From Pisaster brevispinus (taxonomy: Eukaryota > Echinodermata > Asteroidea > Forcipulatida > Asteriidae): a DNA stretch of 64,000 bases. The DNA is taken from positions 14,354,742 through 14,418,741 of the forward strand of contig JAMKCF010000003.1 in the NCBI GenBank assembly GCA_023634235.1, in the 5' to 3' direction. Each line of letters opens with the position of its first letter. Position 1 is the stretch's first letter. Below, in pieces: positions 1 through 12,100 of this stretch. The notes beneath the pieces were generated by a model. The model worked only from the letters and a program-made list of their open reading frames with translations. It was not told the origin of the DNA and did no database searches. The position numbers were made by a program, and so were the translations under genes.

Positions 1-2044
1 GGAGGCGAGCACAAAATTCTTAATTTTTTGCAGTAACCAGAAGTTGAGGTCAAGTTTAATTCTCGGGTTTTCTTTTGTTATATTGTTGAATTAAATTTAC
101 TTTCAAGTTTCATATTTTTTTATCACTAACTAAGTATTAGTGAAGTTCCCAACAACATGTATTTTTCATGGGCATAAACTACGTTTAACTAAAATAATTG
201 ACGGAACAAAATCTCACCAACGTAAAACTCCATATGATTGGGTTGGGACCGATGGTCCTTGAAGTTCGAATGCGCGCGAGCTTTGCACACAGTCCATGGC
301 GACTAATAAGACGTACGAGTAAGAATAAAAGAGCCATAACAGCCCAACAAGGTGGGGCTAGGCTTAAGTGGGCCGCCCAACCGGGTACTTCATCCTTGTA
401 GAAAACATTATTTTTATGTGCCACACTTTACTTAACATCTACCACCACTGCATGTACATTTTCACCGACACTGAAAGCATGAAAACTTACCAAAATAAGA
501 AAGATGGTCCGCCTTCCGAGCTTGTAAAAAAACACTTTCTCCTGCTGCGTTTGTTGTTGTCCCATGCACTGTCATCAGCATTACAGAGCCCACGTGATGC
601 ATCTACCGATAGAGGGCGCACATTTAACCAAGCGCGAGCGCAGCCAATTTTTGAAAATTTATGGCCCAAGAGATAATTTTAGACTGTACTATAGGTTTTC
701 CCGGCCAATTTCAACAAAAATCCGTTCATTTTAACTTCTGGCCCATTCAATTTCGTTTGAAAAAAGAATGCTCTGTTGAATCAGCATTCAACAGTCAAAA
801 TAAGTAATTCAATTTCAACAGTTCCTTAGCAACTGGTCAAATAAGATTGTTCAATTTCATTAGGCCGCAAGCCTCATTCAATTTCGTAAAAGCCAGTAGC
901 AAGAGGTGATCAACCATTCAATTTCATTAAAGAGCAAACATTTTCCAGATGTTTGCATTCAAATTCAAATTCAATGTTATGTGCTTTCTGATTCGTAGCT
1001 GCCTATATAAAGGCAGATACTTTGAGGGAAACTTGCTCATTTCTACAAATAACTCATGAAAAATGCGTGAGATGGTATAATCATAGCCAAACTTACATGC
1101 CAAGATATCTGGCACGTCCGATCATTGAAGGTTAAAGAAACAAACTTCAGATATAAATAAACGAATAGAAGAAATGTATAACCAAAAAAAGACCTGTGAA
1201 AAGAATCCACAGGAAAACAACAAGATTAATTTACTTTAAAATTTTATAACGACCCCTTATAATTGTAAAGCTATTTTCCCCTTTAAAACATTTGTCAACT
1301 TCTATTTTGACCGTGGTCCGGAAATTAGCAGAAACAAAGACAAGAGCATAAATACCTGAGCAAAAAAATCTCAAGGCTATAGCAAAAGATTTAGTTTTCA
1401 TGTCAAAGTTATTGAGTACAGGCTTTAACAAAGCAAAAGGAACAACTATTTCAAGAAAAAAACACGAAGCAAATGAAAATAGCCTAGGCCTACATGAAAA
1501 CACCTCTTACAAAGGACAACTTAGGTGCCAGTAAGGGAGCTATAATTTCCAGCTTACTCGTGAAGTCATAACTCAAGTTTAATTTGAATGCACAGAAGTT
1601 GAAATGGCGTTGCCCATATAAACGAAAAAGAAAACGCAAACTAGCAACAAATTCATGTTCGCTTCGGTGAGTCTTAAATTTATTTCGCCAATTGTAAATA
1701 GTATTAGAAATTAAACTTAAGAATGGTCAAAGTGTAGTTTTGAATGCCTTTAAATGAAATAAAATGACTGAAACGAATCTGAATGAGAAGAACGAAATCA
1801 TGTGTGAACGAAAACGAAGTTGAATGCATTAATAGCTAAAAAGAAACCCTGGTTTGAGTGGATTAGGGTAAAATTCGTGAATTAGAATGCATGTATGAAA
1901 TAGAATGAATTTTTACTGAAACTGGCCGGGAAAACCTATAATAAAATCTAAAAGATATCTATTCCTAACAGAAACACCTATCTTGTGAATTAATGCTAAT
2001 TTTGTACGCTCGTAGTGAATATATTTCTATAGTCAAAGTGAATG
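1..2044. other. Intergenic, no gene recognised
   Basis: AT-rich sequence with only short open frames of no recognisable character. From about 690 to 1940 there are recurrent GAATTGAATTTC-like phrases, in one orientation and then the other, which suggests a degraded inverted repeat. Confidence 0.5.
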
Positions 2045-2513
2045 TTAAGGGTGCACCACACTAAATAAACTTCCATGGCAAGTAATGCTAAATGCAAAAT
2101 ATTCAAAAATACTTTTTAAAATATGTAAGATCTCTCGGCCTCTTAAAAAACAATTAAATATATTTTCAGATTTCTTTTCATCTTTTGGCAGGTCAGCCCT
2201 TTGGAATTGTTGCTAAATAAGTACCCCGAAAATGTGTTTTAGTTTCCAAACCGACTTGCTGCCAGTTTTCATGAGGCACTCCTCAAATTCTCAAGCAAAT
2301 AGGACCAACTTTAAAGTCTAACTTTATCAAATCCCCTCAAAAGTTGAAACACAGAACCCCCAGGTTGTGATAGATTCTTATAATTACACATTCTATTAAT
2401 TGCATGACCCACAAAAAGTTCAAATTAAAATGATTTTGTGGGTAGGCCTATACACATTACGATAATCAGCTTGGCGCATAAATGTTGGACTATTTAGTGT
2501 GGTGCACCCTTAA
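2045..2513. mobile_element. MITE with TTAA target duplication
   Basis: A 461-bp element (2049-2509) with terminal inverted repeats GGGTGCACCACACTAAATA, flanked on both sides by TTAA. This target site is typical of piggyBac- or Kolobok-mobilised elements. There is no coding capacity. Confidence 0.8.
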
Positions 2514-3080
2514 GAAATGTACAAAAGATATGTACCCGCTTCGGTGGCACGTGGGCTTACGAAAGTCTATGCAATGACGACAGTCTTACCCGCCCAAATT
2601 GATAATGTCATTAAAGTAAATTGCTTTAGTTGTTAATTAAGAAACCCACCTCCATTTTAGGGGAAATGCTGCATTACTGTTCAGACTAGACTCGACTAGG
2701 AAGGAAAAAGTAAAACTCAAAACTGTTTGCGGGTGAGGTGGGGATGGGGGCTTGAATGTGAAAACAAACAAAACACCAATCAAAGGAGGGTAGTGTGTGG
2801 AAGATTGTAATTCAAAATTCATAACGGAAAGGTCATGAAGATACAGAAAATAAAGATGATCAGAGTGATCAGAATCGATGTTGGGTCACTCAACTACTAA
2901 CATCATAAAAAAGCAGAGACATTAACATTCAAATCAATCTCATAGGATTACACATAATTTTATTGGAAAACAACTTAAATTTTTACATTTTAAAAAACTG
3001 ATTGTGAGATAAAGTTAAAAAAAAAAAAAAATTATATACTTTATTTTTTACCCCGTTCTATGTAAAAAAAAAAATTAGAA

Positions 3081-3287
3081 CCTGCTTAAATTACGGAGCT
3101 CTGGAGGTGCCATCTGACTTGCTGAGATCACGAGATAATTGATGTTGAATCAAAGAGATGTTGAAAGTAGGATTGTCATCCCAAGATATCTTGGGCCGAC
3201 AACTTGTTTTCTTTAGTAGGCATGAGACAATTATCTCGGGATATCATCAAGTTAGATGGCGCTTCCAGGAGCTCCATAAAAGCAGGC
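3081..3287. mobile_element. Foldback MITE with about 60-bp arms
   Basis: The left arm (CCTGCTT...GGAGCTC...GCCATCT...ACGAGATAATTG) is inverted at the right (CAATTATCTCGGG...AGATGGCGC...GAGCTCC...AAGCAGG). The centre has a CCAAGATATCTTGG palindrome. Confidence 0.7.
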
Positions 3288-3409
3288 CCTATATAGCCTG
3301 TTTGTTTTTAATGGTGATTTGATATCTTTGTTGCAAAAAGTACACCCTCTGAGAACCACACACATAATAAAATTTACAATATCTGTATATCTGTAAGACG
3401 AGCCACTCT

Positions 3410-3470
3410 GTCTCTCTCCCTCCCACTCTCCCCGCCCCCTCTCTCTCTCTCTAGTATATATATTTTATTA
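3410..3470. repeat. CT-rich simple sequence
   Basis: Runs of CTCTCTC and CCCTCCC leading into TATATATAT. Confidence 0.7.
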
Positions 3471-3587
3471 ACAGTCTTTTGGGTACATCATTGTATCAAT
3501 CTCTTCTCGGTAAGAAGTGGTGAAGTCTGAAAAAAAGCCTCTTGTTTTGTTTTCAAAGTATTGACTGTGTTCTATTGACCCCTTCCA

Positions 3588-3700
3588 CAACTTACATGCA
3601 CCTAACCTGTCCGCCATTTTGAGAGTCAAAATGTACATGAAGGAATTGACTAAAAAATGGTGGAGGCGCGCATATTGCGAAGGTGGGCTCCTAAATAAGT
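3588..3700. repeat. Dispersed repeat, copy 1
   Basis: TATTGACCCC...CTGTCCGCCATTTTG...GTCAAAATGTACA recurs at 39965-40115 with moderate divergence. It is an unnamed family. Confidence 0.6.
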
Positions 3701-4348
3701 AGAAGAGATTAATGCATGATATACTTAAACTTAACCAATATTTATAATGATTTACATCTCACATTAAATTGATAGCTACACAAATATTTTTAAAAGTAGA
3801 AATAAATAAAAAAACGTAAAAAAAAATCTCAACATTACAAATTATGAACAAATAAGAATAACCCAGAATTTTCAATCCTCACATGTACCATCCTTACTTT
3901 TTAACAGCATTTATGTCAAAAATCTCGTTCTGATTTTCCTGAGAGCAGATCCAAAATAGAAATAAATAAATAAATTAAATAAACTAAAAGTCTGAAACAA
4001 TGAGCATTCAGATTATGAGAAGACAAACAGAGAGAATGTTTTCCCTGAGATGTGTTTTGTTTTGGTGTGTGAAAACGAATCGCCACAATGTTCTTCAAAA
4101 TGAAACTAACTTAAGAATCTGTTGTAAACTTATTTAAAGAACTCCTTTAAGTTAATTGAAGAAGAATTTGTGTTCGTAATTGTTTTGATTTTACAACAGA
4201 ACTGTTCGAACCTATTAACTACATGAGTTGCCGTTGTAAGTTTACTGTGAAAAATATATACAAATAATTATTTACAACATACTGTGTGTTCTTAAAATAT
4301 AAAATACTCTGTTAAATTTATACTCGCCCCCCCCCCAAATACATATAT

Positions 4349-4690
4349 ATATCTGACGAAGGTCTGGTTTGTATCAAAAGCTAAGGCCATCTCCCCAACT
4401 AATTTTATATATATATATAAAAATCAACCCGTCAACCTATTCCCTTTGCAGAGGATTTAATAACCTGCTCTCTCTGCAGGTTCCTCTTGCCTATAGTTTT
4501 AACTTCTTACACTGATTCTGTTATTCTATAATCACTTTTATATTGCCTCCTATTGTTAGTTGCATTATCTTATGCATTATCTCCCCTACTAATTTTATAT
4601 ATATATATATATAAAATTAGTAGGGGAGATGGCCTTAGCTTTTCGATCCAAACCGGACCTTGTCAGATATATATACACATATTTTTGGGG
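4349..4690. repeat. Long inverted repeat with an AT palindrome
   Basis: Arms of about 65 bases (GAAGGTCTGGTTTG...AAGCTAAGGCCATCTCCCC) are inverted at the right. The right part contains its own perfect palindrome, CTCCCCTACTAATTTTATA and its complement, centred near 4604. Confidence 0.75.
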
Positions 4691-5389
4691 GGCAAGTATG
4701 ACTTGGGGGGGGGGTGCAAATATGAAAAAATGTACATCGGCACAGTAGCCATTTGGTCCATTTGTGCGCTTGTTAATTTGTTATGCACCATTTAAAAATA
4801 TTTTGAGCGGACTTTTAAAAATTTTACATTGTTTTTTTTTATTTGGGGGTGTCCCCCACCCCCCCCCCCCCCGGTTACAGGCCTGAATATATATTGTGTT
4901 ACCACCACTAAAAGTCAATTAGTAATGACAGACTAGGCAGTTGGAGTAGAGCAAGGCCCAAATCCTCTTATTTCCTCTTCTCCTCTGTGACTCCACACCA
5001 AGTTGTTTGGACTTAGATAAGATTGGAATGCCTGACCCTGTGACTACTGGCTCAACAAGTCCTTCAGAATCCGTTACTTTGGCGATTGGATTAATTCACA
5101 ACTGACATTTACGTATTTTGTAAATCAACCAACCGTTGGTGTTTCAGGTTTAGGTTCAAGTTTATTTTCCATAGGCAAGTATGATACAGTAAGACTCTAA
5201 CGAAACTTAATAATAGTATGGAGAGGTCAGGCAATTACAAGCAGCCACAGCTTGTTCTAGGGCAGCCCTCTTCACAAAGAACACATCAAAACGTAATCTG
5301 CCTGGTTTCCTGGTTTCCTGTCAATATATACACATCAGGACAAGCACCCCACCTCTTCTCTTTTTTCACACAATAAATGTTCTAATTCA

Positions 5390-5395
5390 TTTATT
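5390..5395 (-). terminator. Possible polyadenylation signal of the HELZ2-like gene
   Basis: AATAAA on the minus strand inside an AATAAATAAATAAA run, about 500 bases past the stop codon. The run is simple sequence and a LINE fragment lies between, so the assignment is tentative. Confidence 0.3.
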
Positions 5396-5639
5396 TATTT
5401 AATTATTTGTCACACTAATTTTCAAAGTTTTCTCTTTAAGTTTCTGAATACTATAAGATAATCTAGTAACCAAGGGACCTGTGTGCCGTCCACAACATAT
5501 ATACTTCATGCTTGATACAAAACTATTTTCAAAATGATCACGAAGGAGGACAATTCCCTTGAGTTTTATCGCTATAAAAAAAAGGAAAAAAGAACTGGGT
5601 TTGGAACAGGGTTTAGACTAGCGCCTTGCATCCTTTGGT

Positions 5640-5870
5640 AATTTGGCACTATATAAATCCAGTTATTATTATTATTATTAGACTAAGGTATACCTTATCT
5701 TTCAGGAAGATGAACTGTCAAAGCTTTTCCAGTTCCGACTCATTGTTCTATCCACCCACACATCCTTACTGAGAAGCCTCCTTCTTCCCAGACACCATGC
5801 GCCTGTGGAACTCACCAACCCTGGGATGTCTTCAAGACCAGACTGAGCGGTGTCACCCTTCACCTAAAAC
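5640..5870 (+). mobile_element. LINE 3'-end relic
   Basis: 5770-5850 reads as SFFPDTMRLWNSPTLG then, after a frame slip, a FKTRLSG-like end, the usual C-terminus of CR1/jockey-type reverse transcriptase ORFs. A GGCACTATATAAAT...ATTATTATT tail of another copy precedes it. The relic is non-functional. Confidence 0.6.
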
Positions 5871-5898
5871 CACCCTGTCCCAAACAAAATGGCTGTTC

Positions 5899-6143
5899 TT
5901 ACTTGTGCAAACCTGTCTTTTTGTAGGCCCTGCGTTTTGTCTTCACCTGCTTGTTTGCCAATGTTCCGGAATACTCCTGGGGAGGAGGTTTCTGCACGGT
6001 GCAGGAAGAGGCAGATGGTGATGATGGCTTAGACTGGTCCCAAGAACGTAAGAAGCACCTTGCGGGAACGATGGCAGACTTGTCTTGGTACATGGAAAGG
6101 AGATTGTGCCACTTGTCATGAACCTGGAGCAGAAACCGATTTC
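5899..6143 (-). CDS. HELZ2-like: HELZ2-like coding exon 29 (stop codon)
   Basis: Residues 3306-3386 and TAA. NRFLLQVHDKWHNLLSMYQD is the family's usual end after motif VI. A Ser/Pro-rich then Lys/Arg-rich tail follows. A decayed LINE fragment lies immediately 3' of the stop. Confidence 0.93.
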
Positions 6144-9100
6144 CTGCAAACAAATTAATAAATAAATAAATTTTTATTTATTTATTTTTTTAAGCATCAA
6201 ACAGATTAATCATTTGAAAAAGGGAACAATTTACTAAACAGTTTGCACTTTAAATTTAGTGGTTAACACATTTGCTCCCATTTGCCAAGTGTGGTGCGCA
6301 TGTGCGCATACCAAATAGGTACTTTTTTGGTGTCTACATGTTGCAATACAAATTCTAAGAATGTATGTCCTCACCACTGCCAGAAGTGTATTTGTTGCGT
6401 TCTCAGTGATGCCAGTGTATTCAATTAACAATACAAAAACCTTTCATTCTCTACGAGTATACTCGTAGTGGCAGAATCCGTTACACCTGTTACTACGAAT
6501 ATACTCGTAGGCAGCAGTCAACGTGTTAAATTGACAGAATCTAATAACTTTTCATTAGACTTCCTTGCATATTAGGCCGCCATCGTTGAGGTCAAACAAC
6601 TTACAGAGGAATTACACCCCTCGCAAAACTCTCAGCCAATGGTATAGGTCCTCCTCTATACTCACTCAGTGAGGCGCCATTTGAGCTTGTAACATTCCTA
6701 CATAAGGAGCCTTATTGTGTAGTGACATTACTTGTCAAACTATGTTATGAATTTGTTAGAAAATGTACTAACTTAGGTGCGAACTACATTCAAATTTCAG
6801 TTCAAAGTTTCTATTAACTTTTGTTAGTAAATTTATTGCCAATTATAAGTTTTCAAGATTTTAATTTGCAAAGGCAGTATGTATATCGTGGCGTGACTTG
6901 TGCAACTCTGTCGCTGTCAAGCATACAGTGTTAGAAAGGGATGGATCACTACGACCAGTGTCAAATTTCATGAATGATTTCAAGGCAGCAATGGGTCGAT
7001 CTCTATGATGAGGGGCACAGGCTTTCAGAGGACACAGCTAGCTGGCTCGTAGTGAGGGAAAATAAGACCCGCTTGCAAAAGGCTCGTTGTCTGATGATGA
7101 CGACGGTGGAGATAGGGGGAGAGCGCCATGCAAAATGGAGTTGGGGAGAGGTTGTTGTAAATGACTTACCAGTAGCCTCTAGCTACCGGGCAATCTCGAT
7201 GGTCTAGTTGGTGAGACACTGTTCTAGAATTGCAAAGGTCGTGGGTTCGAAATCCCACCCGAGTAATATGCATGTGATTTTTGTTCACAGAACTCGGGAA
7301 AGTACTGAGTATACAGTGCTAACACACATCGTTGTAAGGTAAAAACCAAAATGAATATTCTTTATCCCCGATGCAAAATTAACATCTATTAGACTTACCA
7401 ATGATAATTAATCCTTTCTTGGCTCGTGTCAGGGCAACGTTCATCTGGTTGTCGTCCATGATGAAGCCAAGATTGTGATGCATCCATCCAAGGCTGGGTT
7501 TCTCTTCAATCTCAACTTTTGGCAAAGAGCGGACCAGCGACAGGATAACGTAATCCCATTCCCTCCCTGGGAGATAAAGACGGAATTAAGGGAAAAACAC
7601 ATAACTTTCCCGGGGAAAAATATTGGAAGATTTGGAATAAACAAGTTTAATTTCACACCTTTGCCCAATTCACCTGATATTGTGCACAAATTTACTCAGT
7701 GCTTACTAAGTGCTGCATAGATAAAACCACAAAAGAAGAAAGAGAGAGAGAGAAAGGCAATTTCGTTTGGAAATTGGAAATTGATCCTGTGACGTCTTTC
7801 CGCAAATCAATGAAATTGGCGACTCGAGTCAGTAACAACACTACTATGAACTAACCTTGACTGGTGATGACAGTGGTCACTTTGATATTTTTCAGATCCT
7901 GTCGACCCGATGTCAGAGCGAATCTGATATCATTACATTGCAGACGATACTGGGAGAGAATGATTATGTTCTCCGGCTTGACGCCATGACTAAGCAGGCC
8001 AGTTGCGATTCTCACCTATGTACAGCAAAATGAGAACAACAAATTTGAAATTTGAAGAACTTCCTTAAGAATTTTTTATTTATTTATTTATTTTTTACTC
8101 TAATGTTTCCAGCCTCAAAGCATAAATTTGGTAAAGCAAACAAAACAACTGTCCAATTTATTCGAAAGAAAATTTCATCCACTATAAAACAAACCAAACT
8201 TGTTTCCCAACAAAAATAATTACACCGAAAGTTATCTGAGGATTTCTAGGTACAGCATACAATCCTGTGGATGCCCAGAGCAAATAACTCTTATGTTTAA
8301 TAGTGCGCGAGTGTTAAAAGTGTTAAAAGCATAATGTACTTTTTGAGGCTTTGCATGGTGAGGTATCAATACATATTCGGGTTGCAGTAACACCATGTGT
8401 ATTAGCTATGTAGATTAGTTCTTGTATTGTAGAACTAGGTCTTGCTTTTTATTCTACTGCCGCGGAGTAGATTTTGAGACTACTTCGGGAGTCTCCCGAT
8501 TTCCAAAATCTAAAAAGCAGCACTCCCGGCTGATTTCCTACCCTCCGCCCAGGTAGTAGCTAATAAGCTGGACAGTTCTTTTAAGAACTAAGTTGTCTCC
8601 CGAAGTAGTCTCCCGATTTCCAAAATCTACTCCGCGGCAGTAGAATAAAAAGCAAGGCCTAGTTCTACAAGAACTAATCTACATAGCTAGTAGATATATA
8701 CATGGTGTTACCGCAAACCGAATATGTATTAAGCATAATGTAGTTTGTACGAACCGCATGTTTAACTTCTTCTGGATTTGCTCTGGACATCTCATTCCCT
8801 TCTGCGGCCTTGCAAGCAAGTATCTTCTCAGTGCCGACCACCTGACAGAACACGGCCCGGTAACCGTCATCACCGGGCAACTTGTCGAGTAGCTTCTGAT
8901 GTTCTGGCCGGCGTTGCTTCACCGAATCGGCAGTCTCCAGTTTGCTCTTGTAGAAAGTTTGTGAGGGGAATGCGCAGATGGATTTGTGCTATGAAATCAC
9001 ACACAAAAAAGGAAAACAAAATTACAATTACAACGACGATGTCTCCATCAAGGCTTGAGAACCTTAGAATTACAAGATGAACTTTTAAAAACTGAATTGA

Positions 9101-12100
9101 AAGTGTCTAGTGGGTAGAGCCTTGGCACATTGGGAGTGCCACTGGGCAGATGTTGCCATAAAAGGGTAAAGTAAAACCACAACCTTCTTCTTTTGCCTTT
9201 AGACAGACTCTCAGCTTCAAAACATGAGGCCATTAAACGTTTTTACAGGACTGATATTTACTTGAATAAGATTTGTGTAATGCGACAGTTTTTCATGAAA
9301 GACTTAGCTGAACTGAGAATTTTATCGCGTTATCGCCGTTATGCCTTCATTCCTACTCAGCCGAACTCAAACTGGGCCCAGTTCATGAAAGCTATTTAGC
9401 AGAAAATACTGCTTAGCAAATTTCTTAGCCAAGCAAAAAATAAGTGGGGCACCAGTCGCAACAATGCAAACCTTTTTGAATGTTGGCTGGTAACAGTTTC
9501 TGCCAAGCAAGATTTTTCAGTGCTTAGCAAGGTTTTGAGCTTAAATTCTCTACATGAAATTGGATCCTGGTCAAGAAAATAAACTGATTCATCTTTGTCA
9601 AGTGGTGGTAACTATTTATCGATGATTTGCTATGGGTGCACCCCAGTACAGAAACTCCCATAGCATACAGTGCAAAATGATAAGTATTCAAAAATACTTT
9701 CAAAATACTAAGGTAGAAATTCTCACAGCTTTTTACAGTAAAGGGAAAATTGTCCGTTGAGTCTTTAACTTTTAACCGGTGCTCAACTGGATATGGGGAG
9801 TCCCGAGGCCTGCCGAGTTATTCTCCCCTCAAACAAAAAACACCCCTACCCCTTTGCAGATTTCCAAATGTCCAAGCATCAATCTTTTAAAAATGTCCCA
9901 ACACCTCTGGGAAAATAGGACAAATTTTTCAGGGCCTCTGTCATCCAAAATACCACAAGTTTTGTGGTCAACAGCGCTAGGTCACAATTGGGTGACATTT
10001 TAAAACTGTATCCCTTTTATTTGGCTCTCAAATCTGTGTAATAAATGGCGCCCTGTATTCTCCTTCTTTAGTGGGGTGCACCCCTATATGGACATGGCAG
10101 AGATTATCATGGCCTACCATTCTGTATTGTGTTGTCAGCATTATAGCTTTCTCCTGATACAGTTCAAGCAGGGATGTCTCCATGCCAAGCTGCTGGGCAG
10201 TAGTCTCTGTTATGATTGGCCTAATATTGATGAATAATACAACAACATGCATTACTACAAATCACCAACAACAAACACTATCAGGTTGGTGTAGTGGTAT
10301 CTTGCCTTGCCTTTCACCTCTGGGACCCCCGTTCAAATCCCACCGGGGGCACTATGTGGATTGGGTTTTCAGTTCTCTGGGGTTTTCCTCCCACGTCTAA
10401 AACTGAAACTGCCTTCTTTGCCTTCTCTCCATGGGGTTCTTGGCTAGTATAGTGATTTAGTTCGCTTTTCTGAGAGTCCTTGGCTTCACAACCAGAACCA
10501 ATAAATGAAATGAAATGAAATGAAATGAAATTTACTTTGCCTTGTACAGTTTCGTTCTTGTAGTGTTGAGGTCGAATAAACAATAACACTAGTAATAGGT
10601 TGTGAGTAGTTTGTCAAAGTTGATGAGAGCTGAATTTAGGAGTTCGGCCAAACCCTGGCCAAAAAGCCGCCTGGAAGGTTCTTACCTGAGCTGCTTGTGG
10701 TCGCCAATCAGTACGATCTGGCGAGGATTGTTAAACACTAGAGGAATCAGTGTCTCTGGCTGGCTGCACATTCCAGCCTCGTCAATGATGCACTGGACGA
10801 TATTGACTTTGCCTACGATGACCGGGCTTCCTGAATGGCTGCAAGTGGACAGTATGACATCATACTTTAGGAGCTCTTCTTCCTGTGAACGAAAACAGAA
10901 AATATAAAAAATAAAAAAATGTTTGCATAAAAAAAACCAAGTAAGTTAATTAGTCTAGATAAAGCTCATACAAAACTTAAACCTCTAGGCCCCCCTAGAG
11001 AAATATTTCCTTCCTAAGGTCAAATCAAGTGAATATCATTTCAACTCACCACAATTACTGCAATTGAAATAAGCACAATATGAGACTAAGTCCCAGTTCC
11101 CCCCCCAAAAAAAAAAAATTAAAAAAAAAACCAAACAAAGAATTTGTTTTTATTCACAGTTAGAAGGTTGATTTATTGAAGAGTAAAGGTTGGGAATAAA
11201 TTTATTCATGATGTGCATCAATTACACTTATTGGACACCTGGAGAAAGGTCATTTCAAAAACAGGGACGATAGAAAGAGACATAACCTAGAACGGAAAGA
11301 TACAATATTGGTATTTTTGGAGGAGCACAGATTCCAATCCTCAAGTTTTCATTAAACACACTTTTTCAGCAAATTTTTCAGATCATGCAGTGCACAGAGA
11401 TCCAGTCTTGAAGAAAGTTCTTCAAAGTAGTTGATAATTAATTGTCAACGATTTTATGTTGTTGTTGTTTTTTTTTCTCCATAAGACTTTCTGGTCATAC
11501 TTTTAAATACAACCTCATCCCAGATACTTTCTCATCAGCCTAAGGTTTTTATGCAGCTGCTCCAAACCTTTGGATCAATCTGCCTTATCAAGTGCGTCAC
11601 GCCATTTCACTCACTGAAATCAAAACATTGCTTAAAAATCACCTTTTCCAGACTTATTTTCCTTAGCCTATTTATTTCATTCTCACTCCTTTTGTATTGT
11701 TGATTGCTGTATTATTAATTTGTTGCAAAGCGTAGTGGTACCTTCTGGGGGTTAAGAATGCTATACAAGTGCTCGGATTATTATTACTATCATTCTTATA
11801 GTTCTGAAATTTCACATATAAAAAGAAGGAAAATCCTACCTTTGCTGCAGAAATCAATTTCTTGTATGCCTTTATTTCCTCTCGGGAGGCATGATAATCA
11901 CGGACCTTGAATGACTCGTCAAACTTTATAATCTCTTCACTGTGTGTGTTTGAGGGTTGACGGATCAAAGAGTGGAGTGAGATGCGTTGAAGTTCAGGTG
12001 GGACCACGTTCTCCTGAACGGTCGGGTATTTCCTGACTGCCGCGTTGGGAATCGGATGATGCTGGTCTTCAATCATACTGCTGTAGACGCGGACTACTTT

